A stretch of 64,000 nucleotides of DNA from Moniliella sp. 'wahieum' (GCA_003971905.1 RSEE01000045.1:372001-436000); one strand, 5' to 3'; counted from the first letter of the stretch, positions 22,446 to 33,800 are shown. The notes: generated from the sequence alone by a model not told the origin. A program made the numbers and translations.

Positions 22446-23210
22446 TCAGTACTCCGTCTCAGTCCTTGGCTCGTGTCTCTTTCCCTCCCAGAACGGGCGC
22501 AGACTCACATAATACGACTCGTCCTTCCACCCCTTTCTCGCAGGCGCTCGTAGCGATCCGCCATGCCCGCCCCACCAGCGGGACTGGCGTCGGCATCGGT
22601 TGCCGCATCAGCGCGGCCCATGCAGCCCCCCCGGCACAACAGCTGGCACGCCGTCGACAGCGGCTGGTACACTCGGCCGCCATGCCTGTCTCGCACCCCC
22701 CCCCGCACAAATACGTCAGCAACTCCCCAAATGCAAAATCCCTATCCCAAATCCCTAATCCCCCTGGCCCTCATCGGAGGACACGTACGTCCACCAAGTG
22801 TTCCCTCACCGATCCTGCTTTCCGTAGCCGCTCCTCCAGCACGGCCACCACCGTGCCATACGGCGAGCGGGCAGTGGGGCGTCCGCCTGGTCGGCCATCA
22901 CGGTTTGCACCGCGCATTGGTTGGCCTCCCTGTCCCACGCAGCCGAAGCCTGTGGTATAGAGGGGTTGGTATCGCGCAGCGCGTCAGTCGGTGGTCTTCC
23001 AGCACGGTGGGCCAAGGCGTGGTCGACGAGCGCAGGTGGCAGCCTCCTCCTGGTCAAGGCAGCTGGGGCGGGGGCGGGAGAGGTGGCAGAGGTGGCGGGT
23101 GGCGGAGGCGGGGAGGTCAGGGCAGCCCGCACAGCCGCAAGACGGAATCCATGCTGGAAACATGGGGCAAGGATGTGCAAGAGGCGCGCGCGCAAGCTGG
23201 CGATGGACAT
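22446..23210 (-). CDS. unrecognised conserved-looking protein
   Basis: I do not recognise the family. Coding character is supported by fragments that read naturally across small frame shifts: GTVVAVLEERLRKAGSVREH near 22.8 kb followed by a 5' splice-like GTACGT, then VYQPLSTACQLLCRGG, and an acidic-aromatic end RYERLREKGWKDESYYVSL and RPFWEGKRHEPRTETEY with stop at 22446. The slip near 22540 falls in a G run. A possible start is MSIASLRARLLHILAP at 23210, but the N-terminal part is uncertain. It lies head to head with COX5, 760 bp apart. Confidence 0.4.
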
Positions 23211-23974
23211 GGAGCCGGGAGGCGCAAGCGCAGCGCAACGTGCTTCGCTTTGGTCCCAGTGGTTGGCGGTGGCCAGCGCACCCACAGCGCCAAATCAACC
23301 GATTCTTCGGAAGATCGCCCACCAGGTTGCAATGTTGCAAACGAGCGTGCACCACCACGCACCACCGCGCACTCCCTTCGGGCATGAGCCTGTCACATGT
23401 CATGGCATGAAGCTTGAAGCTTGAAACTTGAAGCCAAGAAAGAACAACCATCACGCTAACCTTATTCTTTTCTGCCAGCCCCGGCCGAGGCTCAACGTTT
23501 CAACACGCTCAACGTAGCTGGCGCAAGCGTATCCCTGGATCCACCGACGCTCCAGAAACAAAACCAAGAGACGCCAGCGGCGGCATTGGTCCTCCAAGCT
23601 TCATTCTTCCCGTCTTTTGGATGCCTCGTCCCACATCCTACCTGGGCAATGCTTGATGCGCCGAGCCAAAGGACTTCTATATCAGCTCCAGCTCCAAGCT
23701 CCAAGGAGCAAGCGGACTTGCGCTGGCCCCCCCCCCGTCATTGCAATTTCAAATCCATTGCCAAAAGCAATCGAACCACCCGGCCGATCTGAGCAAGCGT
23801 TTGTAAGCGGGCGCCAGTGTGCCCCGTGGGGTGCGCTTCCGGTCCGCCCCACACGGGCGCCCTGCCGCCTCTCTGACGCGCCCGGCGATTTCCCCGGCTG
23901 GAGGCAGGCCGCCTTGCTCTTCTCCTCCACCGCCCTTGCCTCGCCTCGCCTCGCCTCGCCTTCGCCAAGGTCCC
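23211..23974. promoter_or_regulatory. COX5 upstream region
   Basis: Includes four exact-period heptamers (TGAAGCT type) at 23408-23435 and a GCCTC pentamer run at about 23939-23961 just before the COX5 start. No TATA box obvious. Confidence 0.4.
23408..23435. repeat. heptamer array, unit TGAAGCT
   Basis: Four consecutive 7-bp units (TGAAGCT twice, TGAAACT, TGAAGCC). The same unit in reverse complement forms the array at 32020-32061. Confidence 0.85.
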
Positions 23975-24603
23975 ATGTTGGTTGCTCGTGCCCCCTCTGT
24001 GCTCCGCGCGACGTGCGCCGTGCCCGCGCGCGCGCTTACCGCTGTTCCGCGCCGCGGCATGGTCTCTGCCGCCGAGCGCTGGAACGAGGACGACTGGCAC
24101 AATGCCCATGCGCTGGTCAAGACCAACTCGCTCAGCCTGGACAAGGCGCTGCCCGATCTCGAGGGCAAGTGGAAGAGCATGTCCAAGCCCGAGCAGATTG
24201 GCACCTGGGTCCTGCTCGAGGACATTATGAAGAAGGACTGGACCGAACTCTCGCTCGCGGAGAAGCGCGCTGCCTACTTCATTTCGTATGGTCCTATGGC
24301 CCGCGCAAGCTCGAGCCGCCCGGGACACAGACCAAGGTGCTCATCGGTACCATCCTCGCCTGCCTGGCTGGGTACGCGTTGACAGTGTCGATCCAGTCTG
24401 TGGGAGGTACGTACGTTTCCCCCTTGCGTCCAACAGGGCTGACCTGCGTCGACACCAGGTGCCAAGGACCGTCCCGAGAGTGGAAGCCCGAGTGGCAGGA
24501 GGCAATGAACGAGCGTGCGATCAAGGAGAAGAACGATCCAATCACCGGCCCCTCCTCCGAGGGCTACAAGGGAAAGGGCTTCGTTACCAGCTACCCCATT
24601 TAA
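23975..24603 (+). CDS. COX5: Cytochrome c oxidase subunit IV (yeast Cox5)
   Basis: Nuclear subunit of complex IV in the inner mitochondrial membrane. A mitochondrial targeting peptide (MLVARAPSVLRATCAVPARA) is followed by ERWNEDDWHNAHALVKT, the LPDLEGKWKSMSKPEQ block, WVLLEDIMKKDWTELSLAEKRAAYFISYGP, GPRKLEPPGT, the single transmembrane helix VLIGTILACLAGYALTVSI, and WKPEWQEAMNERAIKEK to the C-terminus. A 52-bp intron lies at 24407-24458 (GTACGT...CACCAG). A one-base deletion near 24293 breaks the YGPYGPRK motif; restoring one base gives the family motif. Length about 190 aa, normal for the family. Confidence 0.93.
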
Positions 24604-24951
24604 GCTCGTTGCCCACCCGCCCTTGCCCTTGCCGCGGCCCGGCGACGGCAAGCGCACTGCCCGCTTGTTTGTGTATGGCGATGAGAGTACCCGAAATTTA
24701 CCTTGTACCTGTGCGGCGCGCCTCTGGTTCCAGGCGCGGCCCCTGGCGGCCTACCCCCCTCCCACTGACAGGAGCACGAATGAACCAACTGCATCCCAAA
24801 ATAGTGTCCCTAACCTGTCATCTACGGGAATCCTAGTATGCCTGACTTAGTCCCATGTCGATCCTTCAGCACGCCCACGGCGGACAGGTAAGATGTCCAA
24901 CCTACGTTTCCCTCGGCCACGACCGAGCCGGGCCAGCGGACCGTGGACTGG
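24604..24951. other. intergenic between convergent COX5 and bHLH gene
   Basis: Shared 3' flanks. No gene, RNA or repeat seen. Confidence 0.5.
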
Positions 24952-26218
24952 CTAGCGACTGAGCCGGGGAGCAAACGGCGTCAGCGCCACGGGGGTCACC
25001 AGACTTCCCACTGCCATAGTGGACATTCGTCTCCGCTTGCTTGTGGCGCGCTGATCCTCGCCACCTTGTTCGTCCGGGGCGGGGCGGTAGTCCACGGGAA
25101 AGCAGGATGCAGCGCGCAAGTCCATCAACAACTGTGCCTCTTGCTCGGCTGCGGGGGGCAAGTCGGCGTAGTCTGCCTCTGCCTCTGCCTCGGCCCTGGC
25201 CTTGCACGCGCGCGGGAGCTTGCATCTCCCCCCTGGGCCAGCGGGGGACGGCGGACGCTGTGCGGACCAAGCGGGATCGGAGCAAGGCGACGTGCCAGGG
25301 ACCGCATGGCCCATCAAAACCGAGGAAAGGGTAAGCGGATAGTAGGTGGCGGGGGGAGGTAGGCGACAGCGCCCTGGGCAGGCTCAGGGACTGGGAAAGC
25401 GCGTGGTGGGCACAAAGGTGGCGGAAGCCCAGCTGGCTGCCTGGGGCGAGACGTGCTTGCACCCCCCCACCTCTGACGCTGGGACTGACGGTGCAAGACC
25501 GTCCGCGTCCGAGGGGACAAGGCGAGGTGTCGTGGCCTCACTGCGGGATGAGGTGCGCGAGCTGGAGAGGCGCGCTGGGGGGGGGTGTGCCACGTGGCCG
25601 CGGAGGAGGAGAGGCGGTACTGGTGGAGAGAGTGGGTGCGAGAAGTAGGGGCGGAATGGGCGTTGGGCTCAGGACTGGACGATGGACACTCTGCAGCCTT
25701 GAGTCGGGCGACAAGGTTCGCTTGGGTGCGAAGCAGATCCTGGATATAGTCGTGCAGTTCAAACACATATTCTACCCTCTGTTGTCAGAATGCATATATG
25801 GAGCACCGAGGAACCCAAGGACCCAAGCATCTGACTCGGACTCACCGACAGTGTGCGTCAGGACATCCAGCTTGTTGAGCCCCAGCTCCTCGTCGTAGTA
25901 CCCGGGCGCGGTCGCAGCGTTGGGGGGGGAGGGCGGACGGGTAAGAATGGCAGTCTGCAGCTTGGCATTGGCAGCGAAAAGACCGGAAGCCTTGGTCTTG
26001 GTGTAGCGGTTTGCCAACGGGCCCGTGATGGGCAGGGGGCAGCCAAAGCGACTGGCCATGAGATGAGCACAGGCGGGCACAGTGTTGCGCAACACAAGCA
26101 GACGGTCATTGATCTTTTCCCGTCGACGGCGCTCAATCTGGGAGTGGAGCTCCCGACGAGCCCCCTCGCGCTTGCCGTGGTGAGAAGCCTTGCGCTTCGG
26201 AACGGCCGGCGTAGTCAT
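24952..26218 (-). CDS. bHLH transcription factor
   Basis: DNA-binding regulator. Start MTTPAVPKRKASHHGKREGA at 26218. Basic region and helix 1 read RRELHSQIERRRREKINDRL and LVLRNTVPAC with the E-box contact Glu and Arg residues of the H-x3-E-x3-R type. A loop of about 75 residues follows, then helix 2 LNKLDVLTHTV joined across an intron (about 25763-25845) to EYVFELHDYIQDLLRTQANL. The rest is Pro/Ser-rich, with an acidic stretch (EAEAEADYADLPPAAEQ) near the C-terminus. The very long loop is unusual. Frame slips occur at the splice junction and near 25315. The target genes cannot be told from the sequence. Confidence 0.82.
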
Positions 26219-28088
26219 GGCAGAGAGCAGGATGTGCAGCGGTAAGCGGAGCAGGGAGGATGGGGACCGTCGTCGCCCACAAGCAGGAGCGGCTGCGATT
26301 CGAATCGGGGGTTCTTGTTGCCTGGTCTGGGGCACACAACTACAGCGTATCTATATGAACCCACACTATACTTAGCTACGGGCAGAGTGTCGCATAGCTG
26401 TTGGACCGAGACTGCCTCTCGGACGCAGGACCAGGGCAGCATAGATGCGGTACGATACGGGGGCGACCACCCAGTGCCTTGCGTCTGGTTGTTCTCGTCA
26501 CATTTCCAACCCGGCGCCCACGCGACCGTTGGGTGTGGGGGATGCTGCACCCTGCGGTGAAAGAACAGGCAGGAGAAAGGCCAACCAGTGTGCCAAGTAC
26601 GAAGGACCATGGACCATGGGCCACGGACCACGGACCATGGAACCGACAGGGGACCCCGCGCCTGTTGCCATGCCCACGCCCCCCGCCCCACGCTGCCTAT
26701 TCTCTCCGTTCTGCGCTCTACCCGCAGCAGCCCCCGCAAGTATCATACGCCCCGAACCCTCGCCCGCCACCCACACGCGCTGCGTTATAGCCCTTGCGTC
26801 GGCTCGCGCACCCCCACACTCGCCTCCCGCCGCCCCGCGCCAAGCCAACTGCTCGCCCAGCCCCTCGGCTCGGGGCCAGCCTTAGCCTGCATAGGCCTTA
26901 CTCCCATCGGCGCGCTCCGTGGTAATTCAATGTTTCAGCCCAAGACGATGGCTCGCGACTCCCTGGTCGATTGGTATCGATCATCGATCAGGCCTCCCAA
27001 GGATTGCCCTTCTAGGCCTTTAATTAGGGCTGGCATTGGTTACCACCAGCATCAGTATACACCCCATCAAGCTCTTCACGCTTCAAGTTGCTTTCCCACT
27101 AGTAGTCCGTGCACGTATACAGAGAGTCCCTAGAGTCACCGACCCCTCTGTCACACCTTATTGTGCTAACAAAAACCCCTCTTATTTTCCCTCTCGCGGT
27201 CTTTATTGTTGTTGTTTAGCCCATTACCCACCTTGCCTTCTTTCTTCGATTCTATATCTCGGAGAAGGGATCAGAGACCAAACCACGTCATCTTCTGGGC
27301 GCAACATTGACCTCATCATCGTCGTCATTGTGCTCGCTCATTAACTATTCCTCTACCTGCCGCCAGAGCCCCGCGTGAACCGGGAAACATCCTTTTTCTC
27401 TCGTCAGTCGACGCGAAAGCAAAAGCCATTAAGAAAGTGTCGGGGTACATGAAGTCCACATCATAAAAACGCCCTGCTCGGGATGAGCTACAACCTCGTC
27501 CTCGACCCACGGCGAGAGCGCGAGCACCGCAGCTGCTCGGCGTGCTAGCCTTAGTGAGAGGGTTGATAGGACAGGATCGACGCTGGGTCGGCTTGTTCTG
27601 TTGGCGGCAACGTCGTGCATTGTTCGTTGCCAGTGCGTATGCATCATCCGGATCAGAACGATCGCGACGTTTGCACCTCAGGAGCTGGTTACAACGTGAA
27701 ATTCTGTCACCGCCACGCCTCCGGCGACTGGCCAAGCGTACCGTGCAGAGGTGAGCTGGCACCGATCATTAGTGGGAGATAGACTGTATAGTAGGCCACC
27801 ACTTCACCGGAACCGGAACGAGGAGGTAAGAGCTAGTCTGCCAGATATTCTGCCAGATATTCTGCAAGAGCCAAGCTCCCAGTCCACAGCCATGGCATGC
27901 TGCGTCGGTTCTCGTTGCCGGGCAAGAACGCAGGACCAGGCGAGGCACCTCGTCCACGTTGCCGTGACGCTGGCTCGCTCTCAAACCGTTTGGCCAATGG
28001 TGGTGGCCCTGTGCGATTCCACGGTCAGCCATCTACCTCCTGCCTGCCCCTTCGTTCCCGTGTCCACGTCAGCGTGCCGCCGTATCAC
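26219..28088. other. intergenic, about 1.9 kb
   Basis: No recognised gene. Left part is the bHLH promoter. A pyrimidine-rich stretch with low GC at about 27170-27360 looks promoter-like but no convincing coding start follows. A minus-strand frame at 27325-27762 has no family signature. Confidence 0.45.
26604..26645. repeat. heptamer array, unit GGACCAT
   Basis: Six 7-bp units (GGACCAT, GGACCAT, GGGCCAC, GGACCAC, GGACCAT, GGAACCG). The unit junction creates CCATGG palindromes. Confidence 0.88.
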
Positions 28089-28662
28089 CTACCTCGTGCA
28101 CCTGCTCTTGAGACGGCGAAGTAGCGGACCAGCCGACGAGCAGGCCGTGCTCTGCGCTCGTCTTGGGAACACATGCACATGCACATGACCCCCCACTTGG
28201 TGCGCAATCGGCCTTGTTCTGCACTACAGTGTAGTCCCCAACCGCCTGCGCCTGCGCCAGGTTCTTGGTCACAGCCAGCACGTCCGATAGCTGCTCGTCC
28301 GGAACGTCGTCCAGCCGCTCATGATGGTACGTGGGCACGAGCAACAAGTAGCCCTTGGACGTGGGACCGCTGCTGATGCAGAGTGGGTAGTGCATCGACC
28401 ATGCACAGGGAGCTGGCCGGGGCAAACCAACCCCATCCTCCAGTAATGCTTAGCTCGTCTCTGTCTCGAACACGTTGTGCACCGCGATCGGGCCGCGGAA
28501 GATGGTGCAAAAGAGGCAGGTGGCCCCCGGTGGGGCATCGGGGCACCGTTCGGTCGAGGTCAGTTTCTCGCCGCAAGCCTGCACACTGCCCCCGCCCAAA
28601 GCAGCAGGAACCAGCGCACTATGCACGTGGAAGGAATGTAGGCAGGCCGCGTTGGTGTTCAT
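28089..28662 (-). CDS. HIT-family nucleotide hydrolase/transferase (Hint-like)
   Basis: Small purine nucleotide phosphoramidase or hydrolase of the histidine-triad family. The N-terminal metal/structural motif CLFCTIFRG-PIAVHNVFET is followed, after a short disordered or intronic interval, by TSKGYLLLVPTYHHERLDDV and PDEQLSDVLAVTKNLAQA, then DYTVVQN. In the adjoining frame the catalytic triad is intact: IAHQVGGHVHVHVFPR (about 28165-28205), matching HxHxHxx. The frame slip just before it (near 28205) is a base error or lesion. The first exon has a long in-frame upstream extension; MNTNAAC at 28662 is a guess for the start. Confidence 0.8.
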
Positions 28663-28831
28663 GCTCCCCGTGCGGCCCACGCACCAAGGCAAGCCGACGG
28701 GGCGCGGACGGCCAGAGCACGGCGGAAGGCGGAACGAGACAGCACGCACATATACTAAGAAGATGTCGCACGACACGGAGCACACGGTGGGCTGGATAGG
28801 GAAAGAGCGGCGCTCCCCTTGGCGCTGCAAG

Positions 28832-29040
28832 TTAGCCGTGGCGCGCAACCTGAGGGAGCAGCTGCCTCTCGAGTACCTTGTACACACAGTGCACGGGCAT
28901 GTGCGGTAGTCGGCTCATCTCATCGATTTCGCGAACTTGCATCGGATTCTCCGATTGGAACACGTCTCGGACGGATGGATTGGTGTGGTGGAGGACGGCC
29001 AGGCCGGTGGCAGAGGGTTTCAAGGCCGTGGTGAACGTGT
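28832..29040 (-). CDS. possible exon of an unrecognised gene
   Basis: A stretch with natural amino acid composition reads TTALKPSATGLAVLHHTNPS, RDVFQSENPMQVREIDEMSR and LPHMPVHCVYK, ending near a possible 5' splice site (GTACTC). It is on the same strand as, and upstream of, the HIT gene, and could be an N-terminal exon of that gene or a separate one. No family recognised. Confidence 0.3.
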
Positions 29041-29907
29041 TGGACTCAACTCAACGTCGGGACCCTGAAGCCCAGGCCAGGGGTTGGTTACGAGTGACTT
29101 TGATCTCCCGTTCCAAACAATAATAAAGGAGCGCAATAAAGAGAGTCACAATGGCAGCAGCCGGGCTTTCCGGTATATAAAGGTCGTTTCGGGTTGTCGC
29201 TGTTTCTTCCTCGCGAGGCATTGTGTGGCATATGCGCTCCATTGCAACGAGGTGCCTCTCAGTTGCATCATTTCCATTGTGCACCCCACGAATTGGGAAC
29301 CCCCTATGGCAGACAAGGCTGCAATGGATGGACGACAGCTTCTACGCCATGGTTTCGCACGGGGAATCTAGAGGCGAGGTCGACGAAAGAGAGGTTCAAG
29401 GGATGGGATTACCAAGATAGTGAAATGAGAGGTAAGGGAAGGCGAGGTACCTGCCACGGCCAGTAAGGAGTGGGGAGTTGAGCGTAGGGGAGAGGGGGGG
29501 GGAGGGAGAAGGCATGAGACGGCGATAAATAAGCCATAGAATCAGTACAGAACTGCACCAGGGAGAATGTGCAAGTCCATACGGGAGCAGGGATAGAGCC
29601 CTCGCCATGCCTTGGGTCAGTCCCTAAGATATGGGGAGGAAGAGGGGGGGGAGTATGCATAGGGGGAGGCCTCTGGCCTCAGCAGGCCCGACGTGAGAGT
29701 CTGAACCAGCAGATCTTGCGTGTCTGAGTGACCATCGAGGGGTCCCTGCAAGGACCATGGCGGGTCCGGCGGGTCCCAACCTTGACGAGCGAATGTCGAA
29801 GGAGCGAGGTACGAGAGGAGTGGTTGGCGCGCAGCCGTCCCGAAGCGTGTGGCTATTAGAACGAATTGTGATCAAGGTGCAACGGAGCGCAGGCCCAAAT
29901 GAGGTAG
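29041..29907. other. intergenic, about 0.9 kb
   Basis: No recognised gene. I searched the minus strand here for a fatty-acid hydroxylase His-box domain that would complete the neighbouring b5 protein and saw none. Confidence 0.45.
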
Positions 29908-30849
29908 TTACCAGCGAGGCACTGTTGAGAAATCAGCATCATCAGTGTCAGTTCCAAGCACTTCCTCACTACCGAGATAGGACGACGTACACAAGGACGA
30001 CTTGCGGCCCAGCTGGCGCGTGATGGGCTGCCGAATGTTGACTGCCAACGGTTCCAGTTTGCCCAGCCGACTGCTGGTGGAATCGTCGTGGCCGTGGGGA
30101 GGACCCGGCATGGCAGGATGCACCTTTTCCTTGGACCGACGCGAGCCCCATCCGAGTGAAGCGAACGGACGCGCAGGTTCGCTCTTGGCCGGACACGCTG
30201 GACCATGTACAAAGGGAGATGCGGTAGCATGGTGCGCGTCGCCAAAGGCGAGCACCTTGGGTTGGTGGCCCGGTGCTGACGCCGGCGGAGCCGGAGCAGG
30301 CAGGGCCAAAGACGGAACGGGGTAGGCAGGAGGGTCGAGCTAGTGGGCGTAGGGGGCATGGGCGGGGCCAGGAGCGGAGGAGAAGGCGCGCGAACGGTGA
30401 GAAGGTGAGGAGGGAGGGTAAGGGCTCGTGCTCAAACGACGACGAGTGCGGCGGAGACAGTTGGCCAGCCTGGTTGACCTCGGAAAAGATGGCGCCCGCC
30501 GCGCGACCAGCAATGGGCGCCGCTGGCGGCGGGATGGGCGCGACGGGCTGGGCAACATAGTCGGCCGGCACCTGGCCGATGAGGTACTCCTCCAACAGCA
30601 GATAGGCGCTGTTGGAGTGCACATGCTGGATCGGGTCGTCGAGCACATCGCCGAGATCCTTGCCGGCAAACTGGAGAATCAGTCCTCCCCGCCAGGATGG
30701 TCGAGGACAAAGTCAGACAGGTCGTACACCTGTCGGTTGTAGATGACCCAGCAGTCGTTGAGGCGGGCGTGGCGGGCAACGTCGGCGGCAGGGATGATGC
30801 GGAGGCCGTTGGCGACGGGGGCATTGACATTGTCAAACCAGCGAGCCAT
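29908..30849 (-). CDS. cytochrome b5-domain protein (Scs7-like N-terminus)
   Basis: Heme-binding cytochrome b5 fold: start MARWFDNVNAP at 30849, RHARLNDCWVIYNRQVYDLS, the first heme ligand in DHPGGED, then LILQFAGKDLGDVL and the second ligand in HVHSNSAYLLLEEYLIGQVP. The HPGGED...EYLIG pattern resembles the b5 half of the sphingolipid alpha-hydroxylase Scs7/FA2H. The membrane hydroxylase half with its His boxes was not found in the next 1.9 kb. Instead the frames hold a Ser/Pro-rich tail (about 30.0-30.5 kb). One frame slip follows HPGGED (near 30682). It may be a stand-alone b5 protein or a truncated Scs7. The end coordinate is approximate. Confidence 0.6.
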
Positions 30850-33800
30850 GGTGGGCGATCGGAGCAACACGCGGGACGGTGGGGAGGGGTCGCGAGGGCG
30901 GAGCGGAGGGCGTGAAGCGGGGGGCTGGACGCTTGGAGGCCAAGGCGGGGGGGTGGGGGCAGAGGGGCGGGGCGCAGTGTGCTGTGGGCTGCTGGTGGGT
31001 CTGTTGGCTGGCTGGCTGGCTGAGGCGCTCAACATGCACTCGAAATTCAATCCAGTCGTTCGGCGCTCACCGGTGAGGCTCACCGGGCCAGCTGCGGTGA
31101 GCTGCGACGCAACCACGCAAACAGCGCAGGCAGGCGCTGGCACCCGCGCGCTTGCCGCGCCACCAGGCCACTGCACGCCCTGCCGCCGCAGGGGGCAGCC
31201 CAGCCAGCGCCCAGCACCCGCACGCAGTACGCACCGCAGCGCTCCGTGCAGTGCCTGGCAGCCGGCGCAGCTGCCCCCGTGCTGCGCCGTACTGCCGCCG
31301 TGCTGCCAGCGCTTTAAATCTCAGACTATGTAGGCCTCCGTTTGTTACAAGCTACAAACACCGCACTGTGTCACGCGTCACGCGCCCCACGCACCAACCC
31401 AAGCCGTGGTGGGTGTCGTACGTAGTCTGTCGCCGCCTGTGGCAAATGAGGTGTGATGCATGATGCACGATGCATGGTTGCCCACTCCCACTGGCGCTGT
31501 GCCCAGCACTTTCAACTCCCGGCCACACTGCTGGCACACGCCCGACCCCCAGCGTCAATATGGATCAGCACCAGAGTCAATCTCAGATCTCAGCGCCTCA
31601 GCCGGCAACCTCAGAACACAGAACACCCCGAGGACTGAGGACTGCGTGTCGACTGCTGCGTACAGAGTCCCAGGTGGCCCCAGGCCCCATGCCAGCCGCC
31701 AGGTGTCAGGACCCCGGTATGTACAGTGCTCTTGGCCGGTTCTCAATATTCACTCTCTGCTGCGCTGCATGCATCATGCATCATGCATCATGCATCCGAG
31801 ACCGATGGTATAAGGCCTGCTAAGGCGCTCAGCGCGATCCACTGCTGTGAGCGCCTGAACATTCAGTAATTCTGGGACTCATTTACCTCTACGCCTCAGC
31901 GCCTGAGCTTAGGACAGACAGACCAAGCAACGATACTCGAGCAGTAAGCACTAGCATACCACCGCATCCATGATCCAAGTCCAGACTGGCCCAGACCACG
32001 CATTGATCGGGGAGCTTCCAAGCCTCAAGCTTCAAGCTTCAAGCTTCAAGCGTCAAGCCTCAAGGAGATAAACATTAAATATTAACTCGTCGATCATCGA
32101 TCACCGACCATCGATCGATGCCCCCCTGTGCGGGCAATGCGTTGCCAGATCGATGTTGGTCACCGGTCACTGGTCACCGGTAACCACTCACTTGCTCACT
32201 AGCACTAGTCAATATCAATGTCATACATATCACATGCCACATGTCACATGTCACATGCCACATGTCACCGACCACCGATCACCGATCATCTGCCACACCG
32301 AGCCAGCAGAGTCAAGCTAGTCACTAGTCACTAGTCACTAGGCACTCGTCTTCTGGTCATCTGCATGGGCCCGTGTGGGCCGGGCGGCGCTGGCGTTAGC
32401 TATGCCGCGAAGAATTCGACACGGGCGTGCGCTGGCAAAGCTTACTTCCAACATAGCGCCGCGTTGGATATTTTACTGCCCTCCACACAGCGCTCCCCTG
32501 CCCCAGCCGGGCTCCCCCCTCGGCTTTACCTGCTGTAAAATTTAATCCTGACCGGCTACCGGCTACGTTTCCTAGCCCCACCTGAGCCCCGCGAACCCAG
32601 CCTCGGCGCCAGTCTCTCGGCACTCAGCCTGAGCTCTCACTAGTCACTGGTCACTAGTCACCGGTCCCCCGACAAGCTGCTCCCGCGTGCAGCACCAGCT
32701 GGACCATGTAAGCGCTAAGCTGTACCCCGCTTGCTGCACCCTGTCCGCTGCACCATGCCTGGTGCCAACGCTGAGCTAGCGCTTGCCGCGGCTGGGATTT
32801 GTGTACAGTAAGAAGTTGTCACGCTGCGCTGCCACGTTGCTCCCACACACGCAAAAACAAACAATCAAGGTCACCGGTCACGTTGTGTCAGCCACCAGGG
32901 AGACATGTGTCGACATGTCAACACGTCACCCATGTCACATGCATCACACCCTAGCCTCATTGGTGATCGGTGATCGATGAGCGCTCAGCCGCAGCGCTCC
33001 GCACTTGCCAACATGACAATGTCCCCTTAGGCCTTAGGCCTTGGGCCTTACAGCTTACTGGTGGCCTTGCCAGTGTGTCACGTGTCCCACACGCCAGCGT
33101 TGCTCCCTTTCCCATTTGAAATGTCACATCTCAGAATCCGAGGCATGCCTTGCCAAGGAGAGCCACGCAGGCCAGCGCCAAGGTGGTCTATTGACACAAA
33201 AAAGCGCACAAAAGAAACGAATCCCTTCTTCCCCAAGGCGCTATATATACAACGACAAGTGTCTCCATCGTGCGTCTCGGTGGTCCACAGAGGTTAGGAA
33301 TTGGAGATACACAGCCTACTGTGTTATAATAGAAGCGGCTTAGTGACCCCAGCAAAAGAGTCCCTTCGGTACAATAAGACGATCAGTAAGTTCTTCGTTC
33401 CGCCTCTCACCACCTCTTGCACCGCCAGTTGTGCATCCACCAGTAAGGGTAGCACCGTTTAGCGCCTATTCCGTACACTTCCCCATGTGGTACCTTTTCA
33501 ATGCGCAGGTGCTGAGGATGCCGTGTGCGTGACGGTCACACACAGAGAGGACTATACTGTTGACACCTTTTTTTGCTAGTATTGCGCCCTTCGCCCGGCG
33601 GGTGACATCAGTGTTTTGGAGAAATTTTTCACTTTCTTTTTTTTTGGAACGTGACGCACAACGGTCATTGACCCGACCCTACCTTAGAAACCGCTCTATG
33701 AAAGGGAGCAGGATGATGGTGGATCTATTCCAGAAGAGGAGCCCGTCAGGGGCAGAACATAAGGGAGAGTCGGATAACAGAGTGTGGAAGGAATGTGATT

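Noticed and set aside
26280-26370. tRNA suggested by GATTCGAATC
   Set aside because: Neither acceptor nor anticodon stems can be formed around it on either strand.
31455-33052. CRISPR array
   Set aside because: The units are 7 bp in direct tandem with no spacers, and the host is a eukaryote.
33557-33570. TGTTGACACC as the border of an LTR
   Set aside because: No matching copy, terminal CA partner, or element parts were seen in the neighbouring sequence.
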